Shown one piece after another: positions 1 to 10,870 of a DNA stretch of 64,000 bases. The DNA is from Sweltsa coloradensis (taxonomy: Eukaryota > Arthropoda > Insecta > Plecoptera > Chloroperlidae). The first letter of the stretch is position 1. The number at the start of each line of letters is the position of its first letter. The translations under genes and the position numbers were made by a program. The notes under the pieces are model-generated. The model saw nothing but the letters and a program-made list of their open reading frames with translations, was not told the DNA's origin and made no database searches. The stretch spans positions 62,001-126,000 of the forward strand of contig JAMZAV010002172.1 of NCBI GenBank assembly GCA_024449915.1, written 5' to 3'.

Positions 1-451
1 CTTGGGCACTTTGATATTCTTTGCAACTGCCAAATTCCTTAGCCTCTGAAGCTCATTCTTGGCAACTCTCTCTTGTTTCTCTCCCGCTTTCTTGCTAAAC
101 TGGTCTTCGAACGGGTCTGCATTGACCGGTACCTCTAGTGCCCAATCCTTTTGCTTCTGGGCAGCAGCTCGTTTGTAGCCATAGGTCGGCACCCACTTCT
201 GCAAGACTTCGTCGTAAGTAACTTTACGCTTCTTTTTAGTCTGAATACCCTTCTCCTTGGCAAACTTCTGCCATTTAGTCAGTTGCCGTTCCTTCGGAAG
301 TCGATTGCTTCGGGGCAACACGTACGTGGGCTTTGGGAGTTTAACAACGATTGCTTCCTCGACTCGCTCTGTTGGCAGTTCCCAGATTTTATTGAACAGA
401 AGTTGGGTGTTGTCTCTAGCCAGGTTAAGTAAGAATTCATCTTTATTTTCT
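1..451 (-). CDS. RRS1: RRS1 exon 2, partial (ribosome biogenesis regulatory protein homolog)
   Basis: RRS1 is a nucleolar protein of 60S ribosome assembly; in yeast and human it works with RPF2 to bring the 5S RNP (5S rRNA, L5, L11) into pre-60S particles. The minus strand reads open for 150 codons to the window edge and contains the family hallmarks ARDNTQLL, LPTERVEEAIV, then LTKWQKFAKEKGI, a VTYDEV..KW block, EVPVNADPFEDQF and ERVAKNELQRLRNLA, in the order seen in human RRS1. The exon begins at 451 after a TTTTTTTACAG acceptor and its first base completes an Arg codon split with exon 1. The lysine-rich C-terminal third of the protein lies outside the window. Human RRS1 is a single-exon gene, so the intron here is a lineage difference. 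Identity is very secure. Confidence 0.95.
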
Positions 452-841
452 CTGTAAAAAAAAAAATATATGAAATAGTACATACATGCCTAGGCTCTAT
501 AGTATATAAATACATATAGCCTATGAAAAGTAATGTATTAGGGTGAAACAGTGTGACTTTAATAATCAAATAATATGTAACTCATTCATTTAGTTAATCA
601 GAGACCTGATTAATTACTAAATATTTTATATACATATAGGCCCCATGTATTGTCTTAGGCTTTTGTAATCCATGGTTTAATGTTATAACTAGCTTTATGG
701 AAAATATCATGCACAATAGGTTGGGTTTTTTTGGCCTGCATTGCCATCACTGGTGTAAGGTGTAAATTGTTTGTAGGCCTATGTTATATTGTCCCAGTGC
801 AAAGAACACCACGGCGTTATTCTGCACCATAACTCTGCACT

Positions 842-958
842 AGTGTAGCAGTGTAACACCGCTTTCAAGGGCAGTGTCGAGGTGTAACACCACCTTCAGG
901 GCAGTGTAGCAGTGTAACACCGCTTTCAAGGGCAGTGTCGAGGTGTAACACCACCAGG
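842..958 (+). repeat. Two-copy tandem repeat, about 60 bp unit
   Basis: A unit beginning GTGTAGCAGTGTAACACCGC and continuing through GGGCAGTGTCGAGGTGTAACACC occurs twice almost identically, with a partial third start upstream. It lies in the RRS1 intron. From 958 to about 1060 follows a GC-rich inverted stretch built on GCCCG/CGGGC that looks like the end of a DNA element; I could not define its other end. Confidence 0.7.
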
Positions 959-1384
959 GCTCGAATTTAACGTTCGCCCGGCCGCCCGAGGCGAGTGTAT
1001 TGATGCGCGGGCGAGTAACTTTTGGAAATTACTCGCCCAGCGGGCAAGTGATTTTTTTGGTGAGCCGTAACATAAATTGCGTACAATACGTTTCAAACTA
1101 CGCAGTCAACAAATATGTGGCGGTATTTACAAGGAGTTGATAACCCAAACAAGAAACAGAAACCTAATACAAATGCAGACAATACAAAATATGAGAAGAA
1201 TCGTGTGCACCTTTTTTTAAGAACGCTGGCTAACAGAACACACGTGGCTATGTTTTGACTAACAACTAAATTCGATGTTTTGTTCTGTTTGTGAGATATC
1301 TAACGCAGGAGATAAACACGGTCCATTTGTAAAGGATAGCCAAATATTACGTAATTAATTATTATTACGAAATTACGTACACAC

Positions 1385-1561
1385 ACACAAATACACAAAG
1401 ATTCAAAGAGAAATAGTGTTTATTTTCATAGGTGATGAAAGACAACGGAAGACATAGGTGATTTGATAATAATACATAAAACAAGAAGAAAAGAACACAT
1501 AAACAAAACTATGAACAACAAAGAGGTTAAACATAATATTTCAAGATGCTCCGATCTAACA
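1385..1561 (-). repeat. Probable 3' LTR of the BEL/Pao element
   Basis: After the integrase stop the minus strand shows a GGGGGCCGGAA polypurine-like tract (about 1562-1573) followed directly by TGTTAGATCGG, the TGTT start usual for LTRs. An AATAAA signal lies near 1420. The far LTR boundary is a guess, since no second LTR is present for comparison. Confidence 0.55.
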
Positions 1562-1586
1562 TTCCGGCCCCCATGAAGACATCGCT

Positions 1587-2636
1587 TCATTGAGTAGGAA
1601 GTGGGCAAAGTTTCACAATTGGCCGAGTTATGAGGCCGTGGGAGGTTATGACATCGGCAACTCGAGATATTCCATCTGTACCAGGTTTAACAGTAACAAT
1701 ACGGCCCATGGTCCAGCGCAGAGGGGGAAGATTATCTTCGGCAACAATGACGACAGTCCCCGGAAGAATGGTGTTTGCTGGCGATGTCCATTTATATTGT
1801 TGCTGCTGAGTGTGAAGGTATTCTATTTGCCAGCGCTTCCAAAAGTCATGGACGATCTTTTGCACCAAATGCCAACGAGACAAACAGGCGGTGCGGTTGG
1901 TGTAGCGGGGCTCATCGGGAGGTGCAGTCAACGGACGAAATATTAGGAAATGACCCGGGGATAGATAGGTGACGTCAGCCGGGTCAGACGATAGTGCATA
2001 CAACAGGCGCGAATTAAGTACAGCTTCAACTTGTACTAGGACCGTATTGAGCTCCTCGAAAGTAAGGACTTGTTCACCAATGGCGTTCCGTATGAGTTGC
2101 TTTGCAGACTTTACCCCGGCCTCCCAGAGTCCACCAAAATGCGGCGCTGAAGGAGGAATAAATCGCCATTCTGGCCATTCTGTGCCACAAACGGAAGCAG
2201 CTTCGGTGATTGCATCCTGATGAATTTGAGAAGTGAGGAGCTGGCTCAGACGATGTATTTCATTGATTGCGCCAATGAAGTTGGTGCCGTTGTCGCTGAA
2301 TATAGTGGAGGGATGTCCACGACGTCCCACAAAGCGACGATAAGCAGCAAGGAAAGTGGGATTAGAGAGATCTGAAGCCAATTCCAGGTGAACAGCCTTG
2401 GTGGCAAAACATATGAAAATGCACAAGTATGCTTTTAAAGTTCGGGCTCCTCGAATGCAAGCGGCAGATATTGTGTAAGGACCGGCGTAATCCACACCAG
2501 TATTAACGAAGGGCCCTAGGGTGGAAACACGTTCAAGTGGAAGGTCTCCCATCGGCTGGATAACGGGTTTTGGTTTTACCGTAAAGCAACGATTACACTT
2601 GGCAAGCTGCAAACGAACAACGTTCCGCCCGTCCAT
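1587..2636 (-). pseudogene. BEL/Pao integrase region
   Basis: A 349-codon open frame, the 3' part of pol. Visible are the end of the zinc-binding domain (CNRC), the first catalytic Asp in GVDYAGPY, the second in FSDNGTNF and the catalytic Glu in PHFGGLWEAGVK, the DDE pattern of Pao integrases. The C-terminal region has HFLIFRPL and a W-rich core typical of this group. The methionine at its start is internal: the same protein continues upstream through 2640-2830 in broken form. Confidence 0.9.
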
Positions 2637-2831
2637 TATCCAGAATTTTTGCCGAAGATAGGCATGAGTGGCAAGTGAGCCGGCATGTAAGTTGACGACG
2701 TGAGCATTCTAAATCAGCAAATATGTAAAAGGATGCTCTTTGGGTAGTAAGGCAGGATGACGATGCTCATAACTCATAAGCTATGTTGGCAAAGGATAGA
2801 CGACCGCCAACTCGCAAAATTCCGTCGTTAT
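2637..2831 (-). pseudogene. BEL/Pao RNase H-integrase linker, with frameshift and stop
   Basis: The minus strand still encodes the IN zinc-finger histidines (EHRHP, then LHAGSLATHAYLRQKFW), but reaching them from the RT frame needs one frame change near 2775, and a TAG interrupts the piece near 2710. These are the clear lesions in an otherwise open pol. Confidence 0.75.
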
Positions 2832-4721
2832 CTATGAATAAACGTAATTGGCGTGTAAGACGGTGGCGAGTGTTCGGACGAGATGCTTCTCGCAACTCCT
2901 CAGACAAACTGGAGTGTTGGGTTCGACGTATAAGACACAATTGAGCTTCATGAAGCTCGGTGGTGGAGAGAGGTCCGGTGATGAGCTGATGAGAGTGGAG
3001 ACGGTTGTGTATAAACCGGCGACAATAGGCGAAATTCGATAAAGACGAACATAGGAAGAGAAAAGAGTTTCCAACCCCAGCTGTTCAACTTGCACCGCAA
3101 ACGTGAAAACTGGAGGGGGTACCAATTCGGCATTAACTTGTGAGTCGTTCATATCAGATGATTTTGGATAAGTTAATGGCCATGTGGATACTGGATTAGC
3201 TAACCAAGATGGACCTTCCCACCACAAAGGATGATTTATCAGGTGATTGTGATATATTCCCCGAGAGACGCAATCAGCAGGATTGTCCTCGGAAGCAACA
3301 TGGTGCCATACTGAACATGGTAATATTTCTTGAATTTCAACCACACGGTTTGCAATAAATGTCTTCCATCGGTGCGGCTCAGCGGATATCCACGCTAATG
3401 CGATAGTGGAGTCTGAGAAGGCAAAATGTTCAGCAATGGTGATGACCCCCATATCGATGAGAGTCTGGGAATAAATTCGAGAAAGTAACTGAGCAGCGCA
3501 CAGTTCAAGGCGCGGCAAGGACACTTTTTTAAGCGGTGCCACTCGCGATTTGGCTCTTAGTTGAGTGACGGTAATGCTCCTATTGGGTTCAGAGACATGA
3601 AGGAAGACAACGGCGGCATACCCTTCCGCTGAAGCATCACAAAATCCAACAAGAATACGGGTGTGAGAAGATGATGTTGACACAAGACGGGGGATTCGAA
3701 TTTGATTCAATAACGGCAATTCTTGCTGATAGCGACTCCACGCGTCGATAATATTCTTTGGTGGGGTTTCATCCCAAGATAGACGTGTTTGGCAGATACG
3801 GCGAAAGAAAACCTTGGCACAAAACGTTACTGGTGTAAGCCAACCAGGTGGGTCAAATATACGAGCCATCTGTGACAAGATTTGTCGTTTTGTTGTGGCT
3901 GGTTTTGAGAGGCGTACAACATAACAAAAGGCGTCATCGGAAGGGTCCCAGCCAAGTCCCAACACCTTGAATACCGGATCATGGTCCAATGGTAATATCT
4001 TGTTATCAGATGTAGTTTGACGACAGTGTTCTGGGTTTAGGCCTATCAGTAGAGATGGGTGGTTGGCACACCATTTCCGCAATTCAAAACAGCACCCGTT
4101 CAGACATTGAATCAAATCATCACGTCGCTCCAAGGCGAGATCAAGCGTGTCAGCGCCAGTAACAATATCGTCGACATAAATGTCTTTAAGCAAGGCTTCA
4201 GAAGCAATGGGATGGCGTTCTGAATTTTGATGTGCAAGTTCTTGAATGGTGCGCAACGCTAGAAAAGGAGCTGAGGAGGTACCGTAAGTCACCGTGCAGA
4301 GGTGATAATGTTGTATAGGTTCGTGTTCTGAAAATCGCCACACAATGCGTTGAAGACCTCGATGCTCTGGGTTAACAAGTATTTGCCGGTACATTTGACG
4401 AACATCTGCAGTAAAAACGAATGCGTGAAAGCGAAAGCGAAAAAGCACTGTACACACATCAGTTTGCAATTTAGGACCAGTCAGCATAACGTCGTTCAAG
4501 GATTTTCCATTAGACGTGGCAGTGGACGCATTGAATACTACTCGTAGTTTGGTGGGTGGATCGTCAGGTCGATGTACAGGGTGATGAGGAATATAATATG
4601 GTTCATATGGGGTAATGTCCGCTAGGTTAACAAGTTCCGACCACTTTCTAGGTAATCCCGCATGAATGCGCAATATGCAGCTTGAATGTCTGGTTGATGA
4701 CGAAGGCGATTTTCCAAGCAT
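2832..4721 (-). pseudogene. BEL/Pao reverse transcriptase and RNase H region
   Basis: A 629-codon frame. The RT palm is visible as LRVVFNAS, a TADVRQMYRQI block holding the first metal-binding Asp, and YVDD inside KDIYVDDIVTGAD. RNase H follows, with VGFCDASAEGYAAVV, then LPRLELCAAQLL, FSDSTIALAWI and NPADCVSRG. The arrangement and spacing match Pao/BEL pol. The annotated beginning overlaps the next upstream frame by about 100 bases, so a frameshift lies in 4622-4721. Confidence 0.92.
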
Positions 4722-5085
4722 TTAAATTGACGCAATGCAATGTGCTCAGAGCGTCCCAAAGGTTGGCCAGTTAGTGGGAGCGCAACGATGAAGCGTCCTA
4801 GAGTATCCCGGGTGATAGTATTCTTGTAGATGTCTTCGGCTTGCCGTTCTTCGGATCGAAGAATTGGTCGGTGAAAGGTAGGCTCCAAGTCCCAAAATTG
4901 CTTTGTAAGATTAATCAAGGGGTCCTGATTTGAAGGCTCTAGGAGTGAGGATTGTGACACATAAGCCAAATGTACTACGAAGGCTGTAGGCAGTCGACTG
5001 AGACCGTCGGATATGGCCGATGGATACCTGCACAGATTCTGATCAGTGACGCGTTCAGGAGCGAGCACTAAAGTTGTACTTTTAC
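4622..5085 (-). pseudogene. BEL/Pao pol, region just upstream of RT
   Basis: The minus frame encodes the stretch that normally precedes RT in Pao elements: FWDLEP, then a block ending in TRDTLGRFIVALPL and an R-rich helix before the palm. It is out of frame with the RT. Its first 20 or so codons, rich in Lys and Asn, come from the neighbouring repeat and are not retrotransposon protein. Confidence 0.8.
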
Positions 5086-5105
5086 ACTTTTTGTACCTTT
5101 TTTTG

Positions 5106-6067
5106 TAGTACTTTTTTTGTTTGTTTTTTTGTTTGTTTGTATGTCTCGCCATAACGTTCGAACGGAGGCTCGGATCGAGTTGAAATTTTGACCATCCGCA
5201 ACCTTCGTTCTCGATTGAATGCCATTAGTTTTGTGGCAAAATCGTTCAAAAAGTTAAAAAGTTACATTAAAGTTAATCGAAGTTTTTAAAAAAAAAACTA
5301 AACGGCGACAAAATCTGAGGTGGCCAGATCATTTAGAATGTCCGTCCGGTCACGAATATGTTAGTTTTATTTTGATCCGATAAGTAGTGTAGATGGAAAT
5401 TGTATTATAACAAAGTACCGTTACCATGGCAACGGAAAGTCGCGCAGCTTTTTTGGCTCATGATAGCGGTCGAACGGAGGTTCGGATCGAGTTGAAATTT
5501 TGACCATTCGCAAGCTTCGTTCCCGATTGAATGTCATTAGTTTTGTGGCAAAATCGTTTAAAAAGTTAAAAAGTTACAATAAAGTTAATCGAAAGTTTTT
5601 TTTCAAACTAAACGGCGAAAAAATCTGAGGTGGCCAAATCATTTAGAATGTCCGTCCGGTCAGGAATATGTTAATTTTATTTTGATCCGATAAGTAGTGT
5701 AGATGGAAATTACATTATAACAAAAGTAACGTTACCATGACAACGAAAAGTCGCACAAGGTTAGCACTATGCACTGCCACCTAGAAGTAATCAAAATACT
5801 ATCGAGGAAGCAGTGTATTATTTGTTACCAAATAGTTCAAATAGTTTTCCCAAAGAAATTATGTCAAGGTCCTCTAGATGGCGGTGGATTTTATCCGCAA
5901 AGTTTACCCACGGGTTCACCCAAATACCTTGCCAATAATAAATAATATTGGAAACATGGCCCCGTGGACAGTGAACGTTGCAAATTTTAAAATTTAAAAA
6001 TATTGCAATGTGGGTCTAGCTATAGCACGTGCTCGCTTATCAACGCGTCCAACTGAGCGTTTCCTAG
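5106..6067 (+). mobile_element. Helentron-like family A, copy 1 (5' end missing)
   Basis: Non-autonomous element. It has a T-rich stretch with GTTTGTTTG, then a module beginning ATAACGTTCGAACGGAGG (5148 and, duplicated, about 5466) and ending near CCATGGCAACG. The 3' end is family-typical: CTCGCTTATC, a hairpin AACGC...GCGTT and TCCTAG followed by T. The 5' terminus seen in other copies (TTAAGCGAGCG) is absent here, where it meets the BEL element. Confidence 0.8.
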
Positions 6068-6211
6068 TTACAATAATAGGCGTACTAGGCCCCATGTCAA
6101 TTGCGACTTCTAATCGCTCGGTGGGACTCAAGACTACCGAACCAAGTCACACTCGCTGGCAGGTGACATAGAATGAGTGACTTGACTAAAGACTGACCCC
6201 CTGGGCCTTAA

Positions 6212-7336
6212 GGCCGCGTTCACATAACTTTGGTTTAGTTGGATGAGCGTAGCGAGCGAAGCGAAGATTCCATTTCACTACACTGGGAAAAAAAATCCGG
6301 AATGTTTTTTTTTATTTTTTTATTCTTTCTTTCTTTTTGTATAAATTTTGTGTGTCTGTTAACACGATTCCGGCTAAAACGATACTCCGATTTTGATGAA
6401 ATTTTATGGAGGCCTTCGAAATCTCTGAACTTAGAACTGCCACGTTTTTGAGCGCAATCGGGAAATTTTTTCTCATAAAAAACGCAATTTTACGATTTTT
6501 TTCGAATTTTAAAACATTTCTTCGACTTATAACTCCTACATGCTTTATCCGATTGTAATGATTTTTTCACAGAACCTTTATTTTATGAATTAAGATATTC
6601 GTGTAAAATTTGAGCGTAATCGAAAAATTATTTCTCATGAAAATCGAAATTTTACGTTTTTTTTCATTTTTAAAACAATTCTTTGACAAACACCTACGCC
6701 TACATGCTTTATCCTATTGTAATGATTTTTTCACAGAACCTTAATTTTATGAATTAATATATTTGTGTAAAATTTGAGCGCAATCGAATAACTATTTCTT
6801 ATGAAAATTTCATTTTTACGATTTTTTTCTTTTTTAAAAATTACGATTCATTAAAAAAATAAAGTTAATTTTTTATTTAATTTCATTTATTTAAAAAAAA
6901 TCTTCGACTAATTAATGATTTTTTTCACAGAACAACAGTAAAAATCCGCGTAACACATGGCAACTTAGTGCACCAATTACGCTCATCCAACAACGCGGCG
7001 GGACTTAAGCGTTTTCCTAGTCTTAAGAAATTGTTATTTGGTTTATTTTCAAGTGCAGTGTATAGTCTAAATATTTCATTACATTATTGTTATTTGGTTG
7101 TTATGATAATAAGAAATCTGATATCCTGATAGGTTAGTAATGTTTCAGTGGCCTGTCATAATGAAGTTACTCCTTTTCATTGGTCGTCGTATGAATAAGA
7201 GAACGTCTGGAGATTGGTCCGTCGTAAGAATTTTGTTTTTGTTATAACAATTTCTTAAGACTAAAACGTAAACAATTTAACACGTATTTCATATCCCCTT
7301 ATAGGCCTAACTAAACCAATTAGTGTGAATGCGGCC
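6212..7336 (+). mobile_element. Harbinger-like MITE carrying a nested element
   Basis: Inverted ends GGCCGCGTTCACA (6212) and TGTGAATGCGGCC (ends 7336), extending to about 30 bp with TTTGGTTTAGTT / AACTAAACCAA. It is flanked by the 3-bp repeat TAA (6209-6211 and 7337-7339), the target-site size of PIF/Harbinger. An inner inverted pair around CTTAAGAAATTGTTA also shows. No coding capacity. Confidence 0.7.
6240..7020 (+). mobile_element. Helentron-like family B, copy 1
   Basis: 5' end TGGATGAGCGTAGCGAGCG. The interior has repeated AT-rich modules (TTTTACGATTTTTTTC and CTACATGCTTTATCC, three times). The 3' end has GCTCATCCA, the reverse complement of the 5' end, then the hairpin AACGC...GCGTT and TTCCTAG before a T. 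It lies inside the Harbinger-like MITE. Confidence 0.82.
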
Positions 7337-7388
7337 TAACGCGTCGCGTAGGGCCTAGGTCTTGTCGTAATGTAGGAAAATAAGAAAA

Positions 7389-9495
7389 ACGGGAACTCTT
7401 GCCACTAAGCGGGTCCACCTTTTAAAAACGTCATTTTTCGTGTACTCTAGTACTAACCTCGCCGCCCCCCCCCCCTAACCTAGGTTTTCCTAGCAAAAAT
7501 TTAGGCCGATTCTATTGACACGAATTCGTGTCTGCTCATCTATCAAAAGATATTGACACGAAAATTTCATGTCTGCTTGTAGCCCTATATATGAAAAGAT
7601 ATCGACACGAAAATTTCGTGTCGGTCACAAAACGAAATTCGTGCCTCCAGTTGTACGAAATGATAATGACACGAATTCGTGTTTGGACATATGAAAAGAT
7701 ATCGACACAAAAACAAGAACAGCCGGGAGTGGCCTGGCAACGTTGCAATCGTGCCACAAATTTCTTGTCTCCAGGCTCAAAAATGGAGGCAAAATACCAA
7801 GAACTGAATATCCATTAATCCATTTTCATTCAGCATTTGTTTGAATAATTAAAACGCAATTAAAAATATAAACTTTTAAGGATACGGTCGAGTTTGGAAT
7901 CAAATAAAAGCTCGTTTTATGAGGAAATCAAAATTATAACTTTGGCGGCAAAATACTAACTACATAATAGCCCTACACATTGTTTTGTGATTAGACGTTA
8001 GTGAGTTATGTTTGTTGGAGTTATGTTTATAGAAGGTTTTAACAGCACAGGGTGCAACGAGGGTAGGCTATCTAGACGTTTGTGTTGTGTTTATAGAGGG
8101 TTTTATCGCACAGGGTGTCTAGATTAATAGTGGTTTGGTATATTGTCTGAATCATCTATTTAGTTAGTCTAGATACCCTCGTTGCACCAAAGGTTGCACC
8201 CTGTGCGGTTAAAAGGGTTGCCAACTCTGACCACGGGAAAAAACCGGCCTTCCATGTAAATTCGTGGGAAAGGGACCAAGTACGAGGGGTTTGGGGGGCG
8301 GAGCCCCCCAACTATAGCGCCGCAGGCGAAAATTTTGAAATTCAGCTTTTTAGATTGCATTTGGTGCGTTTTAGAATAAAGTGGTGGGCTGGATGATAAA
8401 CCAAAACAATGCAGTTTTTGTGCAGTCAAAACTGGAAAACCACCAAAAATAAAAAAAGTCACTGAGGTAATAGACCTAGATTAGATACGCTGATATGCCG
8501 AGTATTCATAATTCGAGTAGGCAATGGACATATTTTTATTCATAAGTAATTTAGGCCTAAGGATAATAAATTCCAAATAAACCACGAATAATTTTTTTTG
8601 TCTTAATTTCAATTTGTCATATCACGATTTTCAAAGCAGTAAATTAATATTACGTAAACAGCATTAATAGATTTAAAGGAATTATGATCAATTAACAAGT
8701 TTAGAGTCTTGTTGGACTTTATTTTTTCGCGGAGAGTCAATTTCATCGTTGGATTCGTGCACAAACTTCCCGTATGAACGGCATTGACAGTGGACTGCAG
8801 TGCAGTGTGGCAGTCTTTGGCCAGCCTACTGCCTTGTTCGCTGTCTGATGAGGGGGTTAGCGGGTTAGGTCAAGGGGAAGTGGAGAAGAGCAATGTTTAC
8901 TTATTAAGTGGGATTTGGGAAACGATGATTAGGATGGTTTTTAAATATTTATTTTAGTTTTTTGTGTATATTTAGTAATATTTTTAGTATAATGGGTTAT
9001 TTACGTAAAAAAAACCCAGCAACACTATTGCCGGTCGAAGGGACTGACCGGCAACCGGCCAAGTGGGGCAAAAACCGGCGTGCCGGTCAAAAACCGGCCG
9101 GTTGGCAACCCTAGCGGTTAAAACCGGCAATCCAGTAGACAACCTTGCTCCAGCTGGGCTGGGAGGGGCCTCTGGCCAACCACACAGCCTCCGCTGTTGC
9201 CAGATCGATTTTCGTATCGTTAGCTAAACGTTCCTTGGCCGCAAGAATTTCGTATACTAGTTCAATTTCGTGCCAATAGCCTGCAATGGCCAGGGCACAC
9301 GAATTTCCTGCCAATAGCCTGCCAGGCCCAGGCCAGACGAATTCGTGGCACAAAATTTTCGTGTCCATAGACACTTCGAAAAATTTATGCTAGGAAAACC
9401 TAGGTTAGGGGGGTGGGGGTGTGTGCGCGAAGCGCCGTGGCGAGGTTAGTATTAACTATTAAAGTTGGACCCGCTTGGCGGCAAGAGTGCCGAAA
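7389..9495 (+). mobile_element. Foldback element with palindrome cluster, holding a hAT insertion
   Basis: The left arm (about 7389-7530: CTCTTGCCACTAAGCGGGTCC, then CTAACCTAGGTTTTCCTAGC) is the inverse of the right arm (about 9350-9495). Inside the left arm, 7515-7740, five spaced palindromes of the form GACACGAAATTTCGTGTC occur. A degenerate inverse set occupies 9190-9370. The C-tract at 7465 and its G-tract partner at 9409 are part of the arms. Outer ends are approximate. Confidence 0.65.
8213..9113 (+). mobile_element. Non-autonomous hAT element (TIR AGGGTTGCC)
   Basis: Ends AAGGGTTGCCAAC and GTTGGCAACCCTA, flanked by a perfect 8-bp target duplication GCGGTTAA (8205-8212 and 9114-9121), which is diagnostic of hAT. 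The interior near 8290-8370 contains GGGGGGCGGAGCCCCCC and AGCGCCGCAGGCGAAAATTT, shared with other hAT elements of this window. Confidence 0.9.
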
Positions 9496-9726
9496 AACGT
9501 AGGGCCTAGGTCTAGAGGCATTCTCACCCTAGGCCCAGGCTGTAACAGCACAGTGCTAACAGGCATAGAGAAATAACCAGGGGCTAACAGGGTCATTCTA
9601 CCTAAGGCTGAGGCCTAGGCTAGTCCTTCCCCCCCCCCCCATTTTGATTTAGAATGGCCTAGGTCTAGGCCTAGGGCCTTGGTCTAGGCCTAGGGCCTAG
9701 GCTACTTGGTTCTAAGCACTACTAAC

Positions 9727-9875
9727 CTCAAAAGTTTTGCATCGACTTCATTGATGTCAACTGCCAACAAAGTACCCAGATCAATTTCAAGATCTAAATG
9801 TTTTTCGACCTCGGTGGTTTTAAATTTTTCCGCATCTTTAGCTGTTCTTTGTAATGCTTCGCTGACAATATCCAT
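9727..9875 (-). CDS. RRS1: RRS1 exon 1 with start codon
   Basis: This exon encodes the first 49 residues plus two bases of the next codon. It starts MDIVSEALQ and continues through VEKHLDLEIDLGTLLAVD, which matches the conserved N-terminal RRS1 block (human: ELELQFDLGNLLASD). I chose the ATG at 9875: the open frame runs a little further upstream but only a non-ATG codon is available there, and the family has a short leader before the conserved block. The exon ends at 9727 before a GTTAGT donor. Joined to exon 2 the reading gives LLRENKDEFLLNLARDNTQLL without a frame break. The 9275-base intron (452-9726) holds a BEL/Pao element and several DNA elements. Confidence 0.93.
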
Positions 9876-10370
9876 ACTCAACAAAACGTGGAAAGAAACA
9901 GTAGGCCTAGCCTAATGTCAGTCACAAGAAGGAAAACGAGAAAACGTGTCTCGGACAGTTGGTTAAAAATTAAACTAGCGGCTACAGCCGTTAACCAACT
10001 GTTGTCAGGAGCCGTGAGGCGCGAGGATTTTGAAATAATATTCCATCATAAGCTGAGTTCCAGAATTCATCTCGTGAGTAATCCCGGATACCCTACTGTG
10101 ACGTCAGGATACGTTGGATGTCAAAAAAATATTGGAACATTTGGACATTGATTACAACTATGGCGGCAAATACAAATCAGCTGTAGGCACAATGAGCAAA
10201 TGGTGACCATTCTAGACCAATAAATGTTTCCTTTCAGTCCGAAACTAACATAAAAATTAGTGATGATCTGATGTCTGTGGTAAATAGATACTGAAATAAG
10301 GCCAAAGATTGAGGCCTAGGGCCTACGCCCTATACTATTATTTTATTTTATTTATTTTATATTAGGGAAT
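9876..10370. other. RRS1 upstream region
   Basis: 5' flank of RRS1 and presumed promoter side. A small inverted pair CAGTTGGTTAA / TTAACCAACTG lies at about 9956-10000. No TATA box or other convincing promoter element is recognised. TAGGCCTA-rich runs are scattered here and in the first intron. Confidence 0.4.
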
Positions 10371-10373
10371 TCC

Positions 10374-10525
10374 TAAGAGAGAAATATCATGGGTGGAGAG
10401 AAGCGTGTGGGAGTGTAGAGGAAATGTGGGGTGGATTTGTAGAACTATGCAAGGAGGCCAGGGAAAACTGGGTACCGAATAGGGTTTATAAACCTAATGA
10501 TGATCCTCCTCAGGGCCTATTTTAG
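10374..10525 (+). pseudogene. Possible LINE coding remnant
   Basis: An open stretch in one frame reads like the endonuclease-RT spacer of non-LTR elements (a helix ending in CKEARENWVPNR followed by Pro-rich sequence). Too short and degenerate to classify. Confidence 0.3.
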
Positions 10526-10649
10526 AGCGCAGTTGGACACTGTTTGCGCAGCTGCAAAAGTCATTTGTGCAGCTGCAAATTGTGATTTGCGCAGTTGCAA
10601 ATAATACATAGGATACGATGGTGATTTTTGTTGCTTAACCTATCTTAGT

Positions 10650-10870
10650 AAAGGGTTATTCGAGACGATGAGTGGAGAAAGATGAGGGTGAAGGACGAAT
10701 AAAAAAACATGCGATATGCGGAATTCGAACCCACGTCCTCGTAGAGCCATACGCAAACAGTATCGGAGTTGAAACGAAATTAGATAATCATTTCTCTTCA
10801 ATCGGGTCGCGACCTGATGTTGAAGTTGTAAATTTACGAATAACATTTTGGTTACACACCGCATTCGTTT
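10650..10870 (-). repeat. Possible SINE-like unit with B-box
   Basis: On the minus strand GGGTTCGAATTCC (near 10730) fits a Pol III B-box, preceded by sequence that could be a decayed tRNA head. The A-box is not convincing. No second copy was found in the window. Confidence 0.3.

Larger units (their letters stand above)
1385..5105 (-). mobile_element. BEL/Pao LTR retrotransposon, 5'-truncated and broken
   Basis: On the minus strand this contains, in order, part of a pol N-terminal region, reverse transcriptase, RNase H, integrase, a purine-rich tract and one LTR-like sequence. No gag, protease or 5' LTR is visible: the upstream end abuts a Helentron-like element near 5106, and the 176-residue open frame there starts inside that neighbouring repeat. 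The order RT-RH-IN and the linker sequences match the Pao/BEL superfamily. At least one frameshift and one stop codon interrupt pol, so the copy is dead. It lies in the RRS1 intron in the same direction as the gene. Confidence 0.9.

Noticed and set aside
4622..5152. Natural start of BEL/Pao pol at 5152
   Set aside because: The first codons belong to a Helentron-like repeat; the frame is a chance fusion.
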